64,000 nt of DNA, from positions 5,394,001-5,458,000 of the forward strand of contig NZ_BLPG01000001.1 in the NCBI RefSeq assembly GCF_011764445.1. The letters run 5' to 3'. Below are positions 47,968 through 57,300 of this stretch, one piece after another. Source of the DNA: Phytohabitans rumicis (GTDB lineage: Bacteria > Actinomycetota > Actinomycetes > Mycobacteriales > Micromonosporaceae). The notes below the pieces were generated by a model. The model saw only the letters and a list, made by a program, of their open reading frames with translations, made no database searches and was not told the origin of the DNA. Both the position numbers and the translations under genes were made by a program. Each line of letters opens with the position of its first letter. The stretch's first letter is position 1.

Positions 47968-49344
47968 ATGGGCAATTGGGTAGACGACGTTCTGTTGACT
48001 GGTGCTGGCGACGAGACCTGCATGCGCATGGGGTCGCCGGTTGACCGGGCGCGGCTGCGCGCCGAGGTGCTCGCCCGGCAGGAACGGCTGGCGGACGCCG
48101 GCCTGCGCCCCGGCGGCACGGTCGCGCTGCGCCTGCCACCGTCGTTGAGCTACATCGCCAACCTGCTGGCGGCATGGCGGATCGGTGCGCAGGTCACGTT
48201 GCTCGACCACCGGCTCACCCAGTACGAGGTCGACGCCGCGCTGGAGCGGGTGGGCGCGCAACTGGTCGTACAGCCCGCCGGGCCCGTCGCGGGCCCGCTG
48301 CGCTGCTACCACGTCTTCGACGAGATGGTGCTCCCGCTGGCCGGCCGGCCGGCGCAGACGCCGCACGTGCTGATCCAGCTCAGCTCCGGCTCGACCGGCC
48401 CGTCGAAGGTCATCGGGCGCACCGTCGAGGATCTGCTGGCCGAGATCGACCGCTACACCCGGATCGACGGCGTGCCGCGCGCCGGCGAGCGGTTCGTGCT
48501 GCTCGCCTCGATGGTGCACGTGCTCGGGCTGGTCGGTGGCCTGATGTACGGGCTGCACGCGCACGTCCCGTTCACCGTGCCGGAGCGGATGACCGTCGAC
48601 GACATCCGCGCGGCGATCGCGGCCGAGCCGGCGCCGACCACCGTCCTGGGCGTACCGGCCCACATCGAGCTGCTGACCGCGCCGCCGGCCCCGCCGCCCC
48701 GGCTCCCGCAGCTCGCTCGGATGACCACCGGCGGCGAGCTGGTGCGGGCGGACGTGGCCGCCCGGTTCGCCGACTGGTACGGCGTCACCCTCGGCAACAT
48801 GTACGGGATGACCGAGGTCGGGGTCATCGCCACCGACCTGGCCGGGGCGCACCGTCCCGCGCTGCTCCCGGCGCCGGGCATCGACCTGCGGGTCGGCTAT
48901 GGCCAGCTCCAGGTCGCCCGCGTGCAGTCGCCGTACGTGGGCCTGTCCGACCCGACCCGCTGGTCCAAGGGCTGGCTCAAGACCCGGGACGCGGCCACGA
49001 TCGACCCCGACACCGGGCTGGTGACGGTGCGCGGCCGGCTGGACTCGCTGGTCTCCATCGGCGGCCTCAAGGTCGACCTCACCGAGGTGGAGCACCTGGT
49101 GGCCGGCCTGCCCGACGTGGTCGAGGCGGTTGTCGCGTTCGACCGCGGCATCGAGGTGTACGCGGTGCTGCGCGACCCGACCACCCCGGACGACGTCGAC
49201 CGGGTGCTGGCGGAACGGCTGGCGCGCTACAAGCGCCCGAGCCGGTGGTACGTGCTGGACCGGCTGCCCCGGACGCCCAGCGGCAAGTTGGTCCGGGACC
49301 GGGCCGCACTGCGCAACGCGGCCGCCGCGCCCGTCCCGTCGTAA
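47968..49344 (+). CDS. Acyl-AMP/CoA ligase (ANL superfamily)
   Basis: 458 residues from ATG 47968. LIQLSSGSTGPSKV (~136-148) is the ATP loop, MYGMTEVG the A5 motif, GWLKTRDAATID and GRLDSLVSIGGLKV the hinge, RTPSGKLVRD the catalytic Lys. Somewhat short at the N-terminus. It would activate a carboxylic acid and load the ACP encoded next door. Confidence 0.9.
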   Translation: MGNWVDDVLLTGAGDETCMRMGSPVDRARLRAEVLARQERLADAGLRPGGTVALRLPPSLSYIANLLAAWRIGAQVTLLDHRLTQYEVDAALERVGAQLVVQPAGPVAGPLRCYHVFDEMVLPLAGRPAQTPHVLIQLSSGSTGPSKVIGRTVEDLLAEIDRYTRIDGVPRAGERFVLLASMVHVLGLVGGLMYGLHAHVPFTVPERMTVDDIRAAIAAEPAPTTVLGVPAHIELLTAPPAPPPRLPQLARMTTGGELVRADVAARFADWYGVTLGNMYGMTEVGVIATDLAGAHRPALLPAPGIDLRVGYGQLQVARVQSPYVGLSDPTRWSKGWLKTRDAATIDPDTGLVTVRGRLDSLVSIGGLKVDLTEVEHLVAGLPDVVEAVVAFDRGIEVYAVLRDPTTPDDVDRVLAERLARYKRPSRWYVLDRLPRTPSGKLVRDRAALRNAAAAPVPS

Positions 49345-49368
49345 AGCCCCGCCTCCACGAAGGGATCC

Positions 49369-49629
49369 ATGCAGATGGCCGACGACCTCCGCCACGCCGG
49401 CTGGCCGGCCCGGGAAGACATCATCGCGATCCTGGCCGAGGTGGGTCAGCGCCCGCCGGAGCTGGTGAGCGAGCGGATCGACTCCCTGGAGCTGGCCCGG
49501 CTGGTCTACGAGATGGAGTACCGGTACGACGTCCACCTGGACCTGACCGACGAGCGCCTGGTGCAGATGTCGACCGTCGGCGGCGCGGCGGACGTCGTGC
49601 GGGCCGCACGGGCGGCCGCCGATGGCTGA
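49369..49629 (+). CDS. Acyl carrier protein
   Basis: 86 residues from ATG 49369. ERIDSLELARLVYEMEYRYD with phosphopantetheine site S39. Between AMP ligase and ketosynthases, hence the probable partner of both. The next gene starts within its last codons. Confidence 0.88.
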   Translation: MQMADDLRHAGWPAREDIIAILAEVGQRPPELVSERIDSLELARLVYEMEYRYDVHLDLTDERLVQMSTVGGAADVVRAARAAADG

Positions 49630-50749
49630 GACCGCGGTGCTGACCGGCCTGTCCGCGGTAACCGCGGCCGGGCGGGGCACGGCACCGCTGCTCGCCGCCG
49701 CCCTGGACGGCGCCGCCGCGTTCGGTCCGGTCACCCGGTTCGACACCGGCTGCCAGCGGGTGGGCACCGCCGCCACCCTCCCGGACGCCACCGACCTGCC
49801 CGACGAGCTGGCCGGCGTGGTGGACGGAGCCTGCGCGGAGGCCGGCCTGAGTGCGGCCGACCGGGCGTCCACCCCGCTGCTGCTCGCCGCCCGGGTGGAC
49901 GCCACGCTGGCCCGGCTCAGCACCGGACAGCGGCAGGGCTACGGCGCCGCCGCGCTCGCCGGCATCGTGGCGGAGCGCTGCGGGCTGGGCGGCCCCCTGC
50001 GCGCGTACACCGCGGCCTGCGTCGCCGCGAGCACGGCGATCGCCGAGGCCGCCTCGATGATCGCCGCGGGCCGGCTGGACCGGGCCGTCGTGGCGGCCGG
50101 ATTCCTGGTGGACCCCGACAACCTCGCCCTCTTCGACGCCGGCCGGGCGCTCGCCGACGACGGCCGGATCCGCCCGTTCAGCGCCGGCCGCCGGGGCCTG
50201 CTGCTCGGCGACGGAGTGGCGGCTGTGGTGCTGGAGTCCGCCTCGGCGGCCCGCCGCCGGGGCACGCCGCCGCTCGCCCGGCTGGCCGGCTGGGGTCGCG
50301 CCGGCGACGCGTACCACGTATGCCAGCCGGATCCTGCCGGCGCCGGCCTGGCCAAGGCCATCGACGGCGCGCTGCGCCGGGGCGGCGTGCGGGCCGGCGA
50401 CGTCGGCTACGTCAACGCCAACGGCACCGGTACCCGGCAGTCCGACCCGGCCGAGGCCGCCGGGCTGCGGCGGGCGTTGGGCGACGCGGCCGGGACGACG
50501 CCGGTCAGCTCCACCAAGTCGGTGCACGGCCACGCGCTGGAGGCGTCCGGGCTGGTGGAGCTGGTGCTGACCGTGCTGGCCCTGCGCGCGGGGCGGCTGC
50601 CGGTGAACGCGGGCTACCTGGCGCCCGATCCGGATTGCGAGCTGGACCTCGTGCTCGACCAGCCGCGCCCGGTGGAGGCTGGGTACGCGCTGAGCGTCAA
50701 CTCCGCGTTCGGCGGTGCCAACACCGCGCTGCTGGTCGGTGCCGCGTGA
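49622..50749 (+). CDS. Ketosynthase-like protein with His-to-Asn change
   Basis: 375 residues from ATG 49622. C133 in YTAACVAAST is present, as are K299 and H304 in TKSVHGHALEASG. The first catalytic His (NAHGTGT) is replaced: YVNANGTGT, N267. C-H-N resembles the triad of FabH-type enzymes, so condensation or transacylation may differ from normal. It is followed by a truncated ketosynthase-like gene and a complete ketosynthase. Confidence 0.85.
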   Translation: MAETAVLTGLSAVTAAGRGTAPLLAAALDGAAAFGPVTRFDTGCQRVGTAATLPDATDLPDELAGVVDGACAEAGLSAADRASTPLLLAARVDATLARLSTGQRQGYGAAALAGIVAERCGLGGPLRAYTAACVAASTAIAEAASMIAAGRLDRAVVAAGFLVDPDNLALFDAGRALADDGRIRPFSAGRRGLLLGDGVAAVVLESASAARRRGTPPLARLAGWGRAGDAYHVCQPDPAGAGLAKAIDGALRRGGVRAGDVGYVNANGTGTRQSDPAEAAGLRRALGDAAGTTPVSSTKSVHGHALEASGLVELVLTVLALRAGRLPVNAGYLAPDPDCELDLVLDQPRPVEAGYALSVNSAFGGANTALLVGAA

Positions 50750-51288
50750 ACCTCCTGGACGAACTGGCCGGCGTCGCGGTGCGTTCGCGCGCGCAGTGGC
50801 CCGAGCCGGGTGACACCGGCCGGCCCGGCCAGGTCCCGGGGTTCGTGGCGTCGTCCTTCGGCCCGCTCGTCGCCGAGGTGGCCGAGCGCTGCCTGCGTGG
50901 GTGGCCGACCAACGACACGCACACGCGTACGGCGGTGGTGCTCGCCTCCGTGCGCGGCGATCTGGGCACCGCGACGGCCGTGGCCGAGGCCGTGGACGCC
51001 GGGCGGCGGGTGACGCCGCTGTTCTTCTTCCAGTCGGTGCCGAACTCGATCCTCGGGCACATCGCCGCCCGGTGGCGGCTGACCGGACCGCTGGTCTGCC
51101 TCAGCCCGATCGGCGACCCGCTGGCCGAGGCGGCGGCCGTGGCGGCCGGCCTGTTCGACGACGGCGACGCCGACGAGGCGCTGCTGATCGTCGCCGACCA
51201 GGGCTCCGCATACGGCGGGGACGACACCGCCACCGCGCTTCTCGTCGGCCCCGCCGACAGTCCGCACGACGAAGGGGTACGGCAATGA
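50746..51288 (+). CDS. Short ketosynthase-N-like protein
   Basis: 180 residues from GTG 50746 (GTGA). TPLFFFQSVPNSILGHIAAR, LTGPLVCLSPIGDPLAEAAA, DEALLIVADQGS fit the beta-ketoacyl-synthase N-like family (Ketoacyl-synt_2) seen in aryl polyene-type clusters. No C-terminal half or His. Probably a partner subunit, in the manner of a chain-length factor. Confidence 0.75.
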   Translation: MNLLDELAGVAVRSRAQWPEPGDTGRPGQVPGFVASSFGPLVAEVAERCLRGWPTNDTHTRTAVVLASVRGDLGTATAVAEAVDAGRRVTPLFFFQSVPNSILGHIAARWRLTGPLVCLSPIGDPLAEAAAVAAGLFDDGDADEALLIVADQGSAYGGDDTATALLVGPADSPHDEGVRQ

Positions 51289-52553
51289 CGACAGCAGCAC
51301 GGCCGGTGGCGGTGGTCACCGGCATCGGGTTGGTGACCCCGGTGGGCCGGGATCGCGACGAGTTCTTCGACGCGCTGTGCGTGGGCAAGTCCGGGCTGGT
51401 ACGGCCGCCGGAGGGGCACGAGCTGGACGGCATGGTGGACGCCGCCGCCTTCGCGCCGGACATCGAGCCGGGCTCGGTGCTGCCGCTCGTCGAGTCGCGC
51501 GGCGCCGACCGCTTCCTGCTGATGGGGCTCGCCGCGGCCGACGACGCGGTGGCCGACGCCGGCCTCGTCGTGGGGCAGGACGTCGATCCGCGGCGGGTCG
51601 CGGTCGCGGTGTCCAGCGGTGCGGGCGGGCTCATTACGTTCGAGCAGCAGGCGCTGGCCCGGCACGAGCGTGGCCAGGCGGGCGTCAGCGCCTTCCTCTA
51701 TCCGGCCTTCCTGGCCAACATGGCCGCCGCGCGCATCGCCATCAAGTACGGCATCCGCGGGTACAGCTCGGCCATCGCCACGGCCTGCGCCGCGAGCGCG
51801 CACGCCATCGCCGACGCGCTCCGCCTGATCCGCGCCGGCGACGCCGACGTCGTGCTCTGCGGCGGTGCCGAGGCGCCGCTGGGGCGTACCGGTGTGGCCG
51901 GCTTCGCGAACGCCCGGGCGCTGGCCCGGGGCTGGACGGATCCGACCGCGTCGAGCCGGCCGTTCGACCGGCGGCGCAACGGCTTCGTGCTCGGCGAGGG
52001 CGCGGGCGTCCTGGTGATCGAGCGGCGCGAGCACGCCGACGCCCGGGGCGTGGCCGGCTACGCCGATCTCATCGGCTGGGGCGGCACCACCGACGCCCAC
52101 CACCCGACCATGCCCCGGCCGGATGGTTCGGGCGCGGCGGAGAGCATGCGCCTGGCCATCGCCAGCGCCGGACTGGCGCCGGCCGATGTGGCCTACGTCA
52201 ACGCGCACGGCACCAGCACGAAGGCGGGCGACGTCGCGGAGACCCGCGCCATCCGCACCGCGTTCGGCGCGTACCAGCCGGCCGTCAGCTCCACCAAGTC
52301 GGTGACCGGGCACCTGCTCGGCGGCGCCGGGGTGGTGGAGTCCGCCGCGACGGTGCTCGCGCTGGCCCGCGGCACGCTCCCGCCCACACACAACCTCGAC
52401 GAGCCGGACCCGGACTGCGATCTGGACCACGTGCGGGGAATGCCGCGCACCGGCCAGTTCGGCGCCGCGCTCTCCAACTCGTTCGCCTTCGGCGGGCACA
52501 ACGTCAGCCTGCTGTTCGGCCAGCCCTCGACGCGTCTGCGCCGGGTTGATTGA
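51285..52553 (+). CDS. Ketosynthase (FabF-type)
   Basis: 422 residues from ATG 51285 (ATGA). C168 (ATACAASAHA), H308 (NAHGTST) and H343 (TKSVTGHLLGG) are all present. It condenses malonyl-ACP with an acyl-ACP or thioester. With the two preceding genes it may form a type II condensing complex. Confidence 0.92.
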   Translation: MTTAARPVAVVTGIGLVTPVGRDRDEFFDALCVGKSGLVRPPEGHELDGMVDAAAFAPDIEPGSVLPLVESRGADRFLLMGLAAADDAVADAGLVVGQDVDPRRVAVAVSSGAGGLITFEQQALARHERGQAGVSAFLYPAFLANMAAARIAIKYGIRGYSSAIATACAASAHAIADALRLIRAGDADVVLCGGAEAPLGRTGVAGFANARALARGWTDPTASSRPFDRRRNGFVLGEGAGVLVIERREHADARGVAGYADLIGWGGTTDAHHPTMPRPDGSGAAESMRLAIASAGLAPADVAYVNAHGTSTKAGDVAETRAIRTAFGAYQPAVSSTKSVTGHLLGGAGVVESAATVLALARGTLPPTHNLDEPDPDCDLDHVRGMPRTGQFGAALSNSFAFGGHNVSLLFGQPSTRLRRVD

Positions 52554-52575
52554 CACACCGAGGAAGGGGAATCCG

Positions 52576-53475
52576 ATGGGTATGTTCCACCTCACCGAAG
52601 ATGAGCGAAGGCTTCTGCCGACCGACGAGGAGGTGCAGACCTACCTCGAGCGCGGTTGGTACCTGTCCCGCAAGCTGCTGACCGACGACGAGGTCGACGC
52701 GCTGGTGGACGGCAGCGAGCGGTTCTACGCCGGGCACCGCGACCGCCGGCTGCCCAGCCGCCCGGCCAAGCTGGCGTACTGGGAGCCGGAGCACGGCCCG
52801 GTCCAGCGACACAACGACTACGTGCACTACGAGAGCGACGAGATCGCGCGCATCCTGCGTAAGCCGATCATCGGCGCGGTGGCCGCCCGGCTCGCCGAGG
52901 CGGCCGAGGTCCGGCTCTTCCAGAGCACGCTCATCTACAAGCCGCCGAGCGCGAACGAGCCGACGAACATCGTGCCGTGGCACTTCGACCGCCACTACTG
53001 GCAGTCGTCCACGTCGGAGCGGATGCTCACGGCCTTCGTCCCGATGCACGACTGCGGCGAGGAGATGGGCACGCTGACGGTCGTCGACGGCAGCCACCTG
53101 TGGAAGGAGACCGGCGCCACCGACAGCACCACCCGGCACTTCGCCGAGCGGGACCCCGCCGAGCTGGACGAGATGCTCGAGGAGAACGCGCGGTACAACG
53201 ACGCCGAGGTGAACAAGATCGTCATGGACATCCCCAAGGGGCACATGAGCTTCCACCACTGCCGGACGTACCACGGCAGCGGCGCGAACCGCTCCGACCG
53301 CCCGCGCCGCGCGATCTCGCTGCACATGCAGGACGGCGAGAACCAGTACCGCGAGTTCCGGCGGGCGGACGGCAGCGTCGTGGTCTACAACCACGACACC
53401 CTGGTACGCCGGACGGCCACCGGCAAGCCGGACTACGCCGACCCGGAGTTCTGCCCGGTCCTTTGGAGGTCCTGA
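52576..53475 (+). CDS. Phytanoyl-CoA dioxygenase-family Fe(II)/2OG oxygenase
   Basis: 299 residues from ATG 52576. WHFDRHYW gives H136 and D138, TYHGSG the distal H233, and RPRRAISLHM the 2-oxoglutarate Arg. It hydroxylates or otherwise oxidises a C-H bond. Last gene of operon 3; its 3' end overlaps the convergent thioesterase by 43 bp. Confidence 0.9.
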   Translation: MGMFHLTEDERRLLPTDEEVQTYLERGWYLSRKLLTDDEVDALVDGSERFYAGHRDRRLPSRPAKLAYWEPEHGPVQRHNDYVHYESDEIARILRKPIIGAVAARLAEAAEVRLFQSTLIYKPPSANEPTNIVPWHFDRHYWQSSTSERMLTAFVPMHDCGEEMGTLTVVDGSHLWKETGATDSTTRHFAERDPAELDEMLEENARYNDAEVNKIVMDIPKGHMSFHHCRTYHGSGANRSDRPRRAISLHMQDGENQYREFRRADGSVVVYNHDTLVRRTATGKPDYADPEFCPVLWRS

Positions 53476-54227
53476 GCCAGTGCGGCGCGCAGCCGGCCGG
53501 TGACGGCGGCGACGAACCCGGGGTCTTCGAGCAGGAAGTGGCCGGCGTCGAGCACCGTCAGGTCGAACCGGCCGGCCGTCTCCCGCTCCCAAGCCAGCGC
53601 GCCCGCACCGTCCGCCATCCGGTCGTGCCGGCCCACGTACGCGGCGACCGGGCAGGGCAGCGGGTCGCCGGGCGCGCGGGCGTACAGCTCGGCGATGCGC
53701 AGGTCGGCCCGCAGCGCCGGGAGGAACTGGCGCATCAGCCGCGGGTCGCGCACCACCGACTCCGGCGTCCCGCCGAGGCGGTGCAGCGCGACGACGAGCT
53801 GCGCGTCCGGTAGGGCGTGGATCGGCCGGTGCGACTGGGCCGCGGACGGGCCGTTGCGGGCGGCGGTGAGCAGCAGCCGTGGCGGCCGGCCCGCGCGGTG
53901 CAACTCCCGGGCGACCTCGTACGCGAGCACGGCGCCGAAGCTGTGCCCGAACAGGACCACCTGGTCCGCCCGGCCGGAGTCGGCGGGGGTCGCGTCGGCG
54001 ATGGTGCCGGTCACCTCGGCCACCAGCGCGGGCAGGTCGGTGATCAGCGGCTCGCGGCGGCGCCGGCCGTGGCCGGGGAGGTCCACCGGGACCACGGTGA
54101 CGCCCTCCGGAAGCCACCGTGCCCACCCGGCGAAGTGCGCCGCCGCGCCGCCGGCGTGGGGTAGGCAGAAGAGCTCCAACGAGGACTGTCGGTAGGCCGC
54201 CGTCCAGAGATCGTTCCCCATTGACAT
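53433..54227 (-). CDS. Type II thioesterase
   Basis: 264 residues from ATG 54227 or 54221. LFCLPHAGGAAAHFAGW, nucleophile S96 in LFGHSFGAVLAYE, and DAGHFLLED. TEII enzymes remove wrong acyl groups from carrier proteins. Its start codon overlaps the -35 box of the divergent PKS promoter P4, so the two are expected to share control. Confidence 0.92.
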   Translation of the reverse strand: MSMGNDLWTAAYRQSSLELFCLPHAGGAAAHFAGWARWLPEGVTVVPVDLPGHGRRRREPLITDLPALVAEVTGTIADATPADSGRADQVVLFGHSFGAVLAYEVARELHRAGRPPRLLLTAARNGPSAAQSHRPIHALPDAQLVVALHRLGGTPESVVRDPRLMRQFLPALRADLRIAELYARAPGDPLPCPVAAYVGRHDRMADGAGALAWERETAGRFDLTVLDAGHFLLEDPGFVAAVTGRLRAALAQDLQRTGQNSGSA

Positions 54228-54271
54228 CCCCTAACCCGTACGTAGACTTCATCAAACAGGGAAATCATCGA
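54221..54271 (+). promoter_or_regulatory. Cluster promoter P4 with direct repeat
   Basis: TTGACA (54221-54226), 16-bp spacer, TAGACT (54243-54248). TTCATCAA (54248-54255) and ATCATCGA (54264-54271). Drives the PKS genes. The thioesterase start lies inside it. Confidence 0.8.
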
Positions 54272-54326
54272 GCGGGGAAGCGTTCCTTTTCCAGAAGCTG
54301 GTCGCGATTAGTCGCGGGGGTATGGG

Positions 54327-57300
54327 ATGCAGCGTGAGCGGCTCGAACGCCACATTATACGGCCCTTGCGCGGAGCAGAGTCAAGCGATCTGTCCGATGT
54401 GGTCATTGTCGGCGTAGGGTGCCGGTTGCCCGGTGGCGTAGTGGATCTGGACTCGTTATGGCGGGTCCTGACCGGCGGCGTTGACGTCGTCGGCCCGGTG
54501 CCGCCGGAGCGGCCCGGTGCCGATTTGCTCGCCGCCGCCGGCGTCGGTGGTTACCTCCCCGACATCGACCGTTTCGACGCCGAGTTCTTCGGCGTCTCGC
54601 CGCGCGAGGCCCGCGAAATGGACCCCCAGCAACGGATGCTGCTGGAGGTTTCGTGGGCCGCCATGGAGCACGCCGGCATCCCGCGTGAGCGCTGGGCCGG
54701 CAGCCGCACCGGGGTCTATCTCGGTGTCCTCGGCATGGACTACGCACTGCTGCACGCCCGTACGCACGGGCTGGAGGGCATCGACGGCTACTACGCCAGC
54801 GGCAAGGAGTTCAGCTTCGGGGCCGGGCGGGTGGCGTACACGTTCGACCTGCGCGGCCCCTGCCTGATGCTGAATGCCGCCTGCGCCTCCTCCCTGCTGG
54901 CTGTCCACCTGGCGACCCGGGCGCTCGTCACCGGCGAGTGCGACGCCGCCCTCGCCGGCGGCGTCAACCTGATCGTCGGGCCGGAGCTGAGCACGTACAT
55001 GCGGGCCATCCAGGCGATGTCCCCACGCGGGCGCTGCCAGCCGTTCGACGGTCGGGCCGACGGCATCGTGCGCAGCGAGGGCTGCGGCGTCGTGGTGCTG
55101 AAGCGGTACGCCGACGCGGTCGCCGCGGGCGACCGGATCTGGGCGGTGATCCGGGGCAGCGCGACCAACCACGACGGCCGCAGTGCCGGCCCGACCGCCC
55201 CCAACGCCGGGGCGCAGGAGGCGCTGCTGCGCGAGGCCCTGGAGGTGGCCGGCGTCGACCCGGCCGAGCTGGACTACGTCGAGGCGCACAGCACCGGCAC
55301 GCCGCTCGGCGACCCGATCGAGCTGAGCGCCCTCGCGGCCGCGATCGGGAGCGCCCGGTCACCGGACCGGCCGCTGCTGGTCGGCTCGCACAAGGCCAAC
55401 TTCGGCCACCTGGACTCGGCTGCCGGCATCGTGGGCCTGCTCAAGGCGATGCTGGTGGCGCGGCACGGGATGGTCCCGCCGCAGATCCGGCTCGACCGGC
55501 CCACCCCGGCGTTCGACTGGGCCGGCGCCGGTCTGGTCGTGCCCACCGTCGCGACCCCGCTCCCGCCGCGCGACCGGCCGGTGTACGCCGGTGTCAGCGC
55601 GTTCGGCCTGTCCGGCACCAACGTGCACGTGGTGCTGGCGGCGCCGGGGCGCAGGCGTCCGAGCCGGATGCCGAGGCGCCCGCGGCCGCGCTCGACCCGG
55701 TGCTGCTGGTCTCCGGCCCGACGGCGGACGCGGCGCGGGCACAGGTCGGGGCGTACGCCGAGCGGCTGCGGGACGCCACCGCTGAGGAGGCGGACGCCCT
55801 GCTGTACAGCGCGGCCGTACGCCGTACCCAGCACGCGCACCGGTTGGCGGTCGCCGGCGACCGGACGGCGCTGCTCAAGGGCCTCGACGCGTACGCCGCC
55901 GGCAAGAGCGCGCCCCAGGTCGCGGCCGGTGGACCGGCACAGGAGCACCGGCCGGCGCTGGTGCACGTCTTCTCCGGGCAGGGCTCGCAGTGGTCCGGCA
56001 TGGCCCTGGACCTCTACCGCACCTCGCCGCTGGTGCGCGACACGCTCGACGAGTGCGACGCGCTGGTGCGCGAGCTGGGCGGGTGGTCGCCGCTGGAGGA
56101 ACTGTCCCGGACCGAGGGCGGCCGGCTGGCCGAGACGCGGTACGCCCAACCGGTCAACTTCGCCGTCCAGGTCGCGCTCTCCCGGCTCTTCGCGTCGTGG
56201 GGCGCCGGGCCGGACGCGGTGGTCGGCCACAGCGCGGGCGAGCTGGCCGCGGCGCACGTCAGCGGCGCGCTCGGCCTGCCCGAGGCCACCCGCCTCGCCG
56301 TGGAGCGGGGGCGCCTGATGCAGGCCGCGACCGGCTCCGGCGCCATGGTGGCGGTCGAGTTGCCGGCCGACGAGGTCGCCCCGGTGCTCGCCAGGCACGG
56401 CGCCGACCTGTGCGTGGCCACCGTCAACGGGCCGCGGTCGGTGGTGGCGTCCGGCCCGGCGGAGCCGCTCGGCCGCGCCGTCGAGGAGCTGCGCGCCGCC
56501 GGGGCGACCTGCCTGCCGCTCGGCGTGGACTACGCGTTCCACAGCCCGGCGGTGCACCCGTACGGCGACGCGCTGGCGGAGCTGCTCGCCGACCTCGCGC
56601 CCGGACCGGCCAGCGTCCGCATGGTGTCCACTGTGGATCCGATGGCCGACCCGCCGGCGCTGGACGCCGCCTACTGGGGCCGGAACGTACGCGATCCGGT
56701 GCTCTTCTGGCCCGCCGTCGACCGGCTGCTGGCCGCCGGACCGGCGGTGTTCGTCGAGCTGGGTCCGCACCCCGTCCTGCAGCGCGGGCTCGCGGCGGCG
56801 GCCGCGGCCCGCGGACGGCGCGCCCTCGTGGTCGGCTCGCTGGCCAAGCGGCGCCCGGCGGCCACGACGCTGGCCCAGACGGTGTCCCGGCTGTACGCCG
56901 GCGGCGTCGACCTGGATTGGTCGGCGATCCGGGGCCCGGCGCGGCGGTACGTGCCGCTCCCGCCGGTCCCGCTCGGCGGGGATCGGTACTGGCTGCCGGA
57001 CCCGCCGCCCGGCCGGCGCAACGGATCTGCCGGGCCGAGCGGCCCGGTCCGCGCCGAGGTCCGGTTCTTCGACGCCGAGGGGCGCCTGCTGTCCATGGTG
57101 GACGGTCCGGCGTTCGGCGCCGGCCCGACCAACGGTGTGGCGGCCGGCAACGGCAATGGCAACGGCGCGGCGGTGGGAAACGGCAACGGCGCGAGCGCCC
57201 GGCCGCACCGCAATGGCGACGCGGCGGGCGACCGCGAGCGGGTCGCGGCCGTCATCGGCCGGGTGGCGGCCGAGGTGCTGGGCTATCCGGCCGACCGCCG

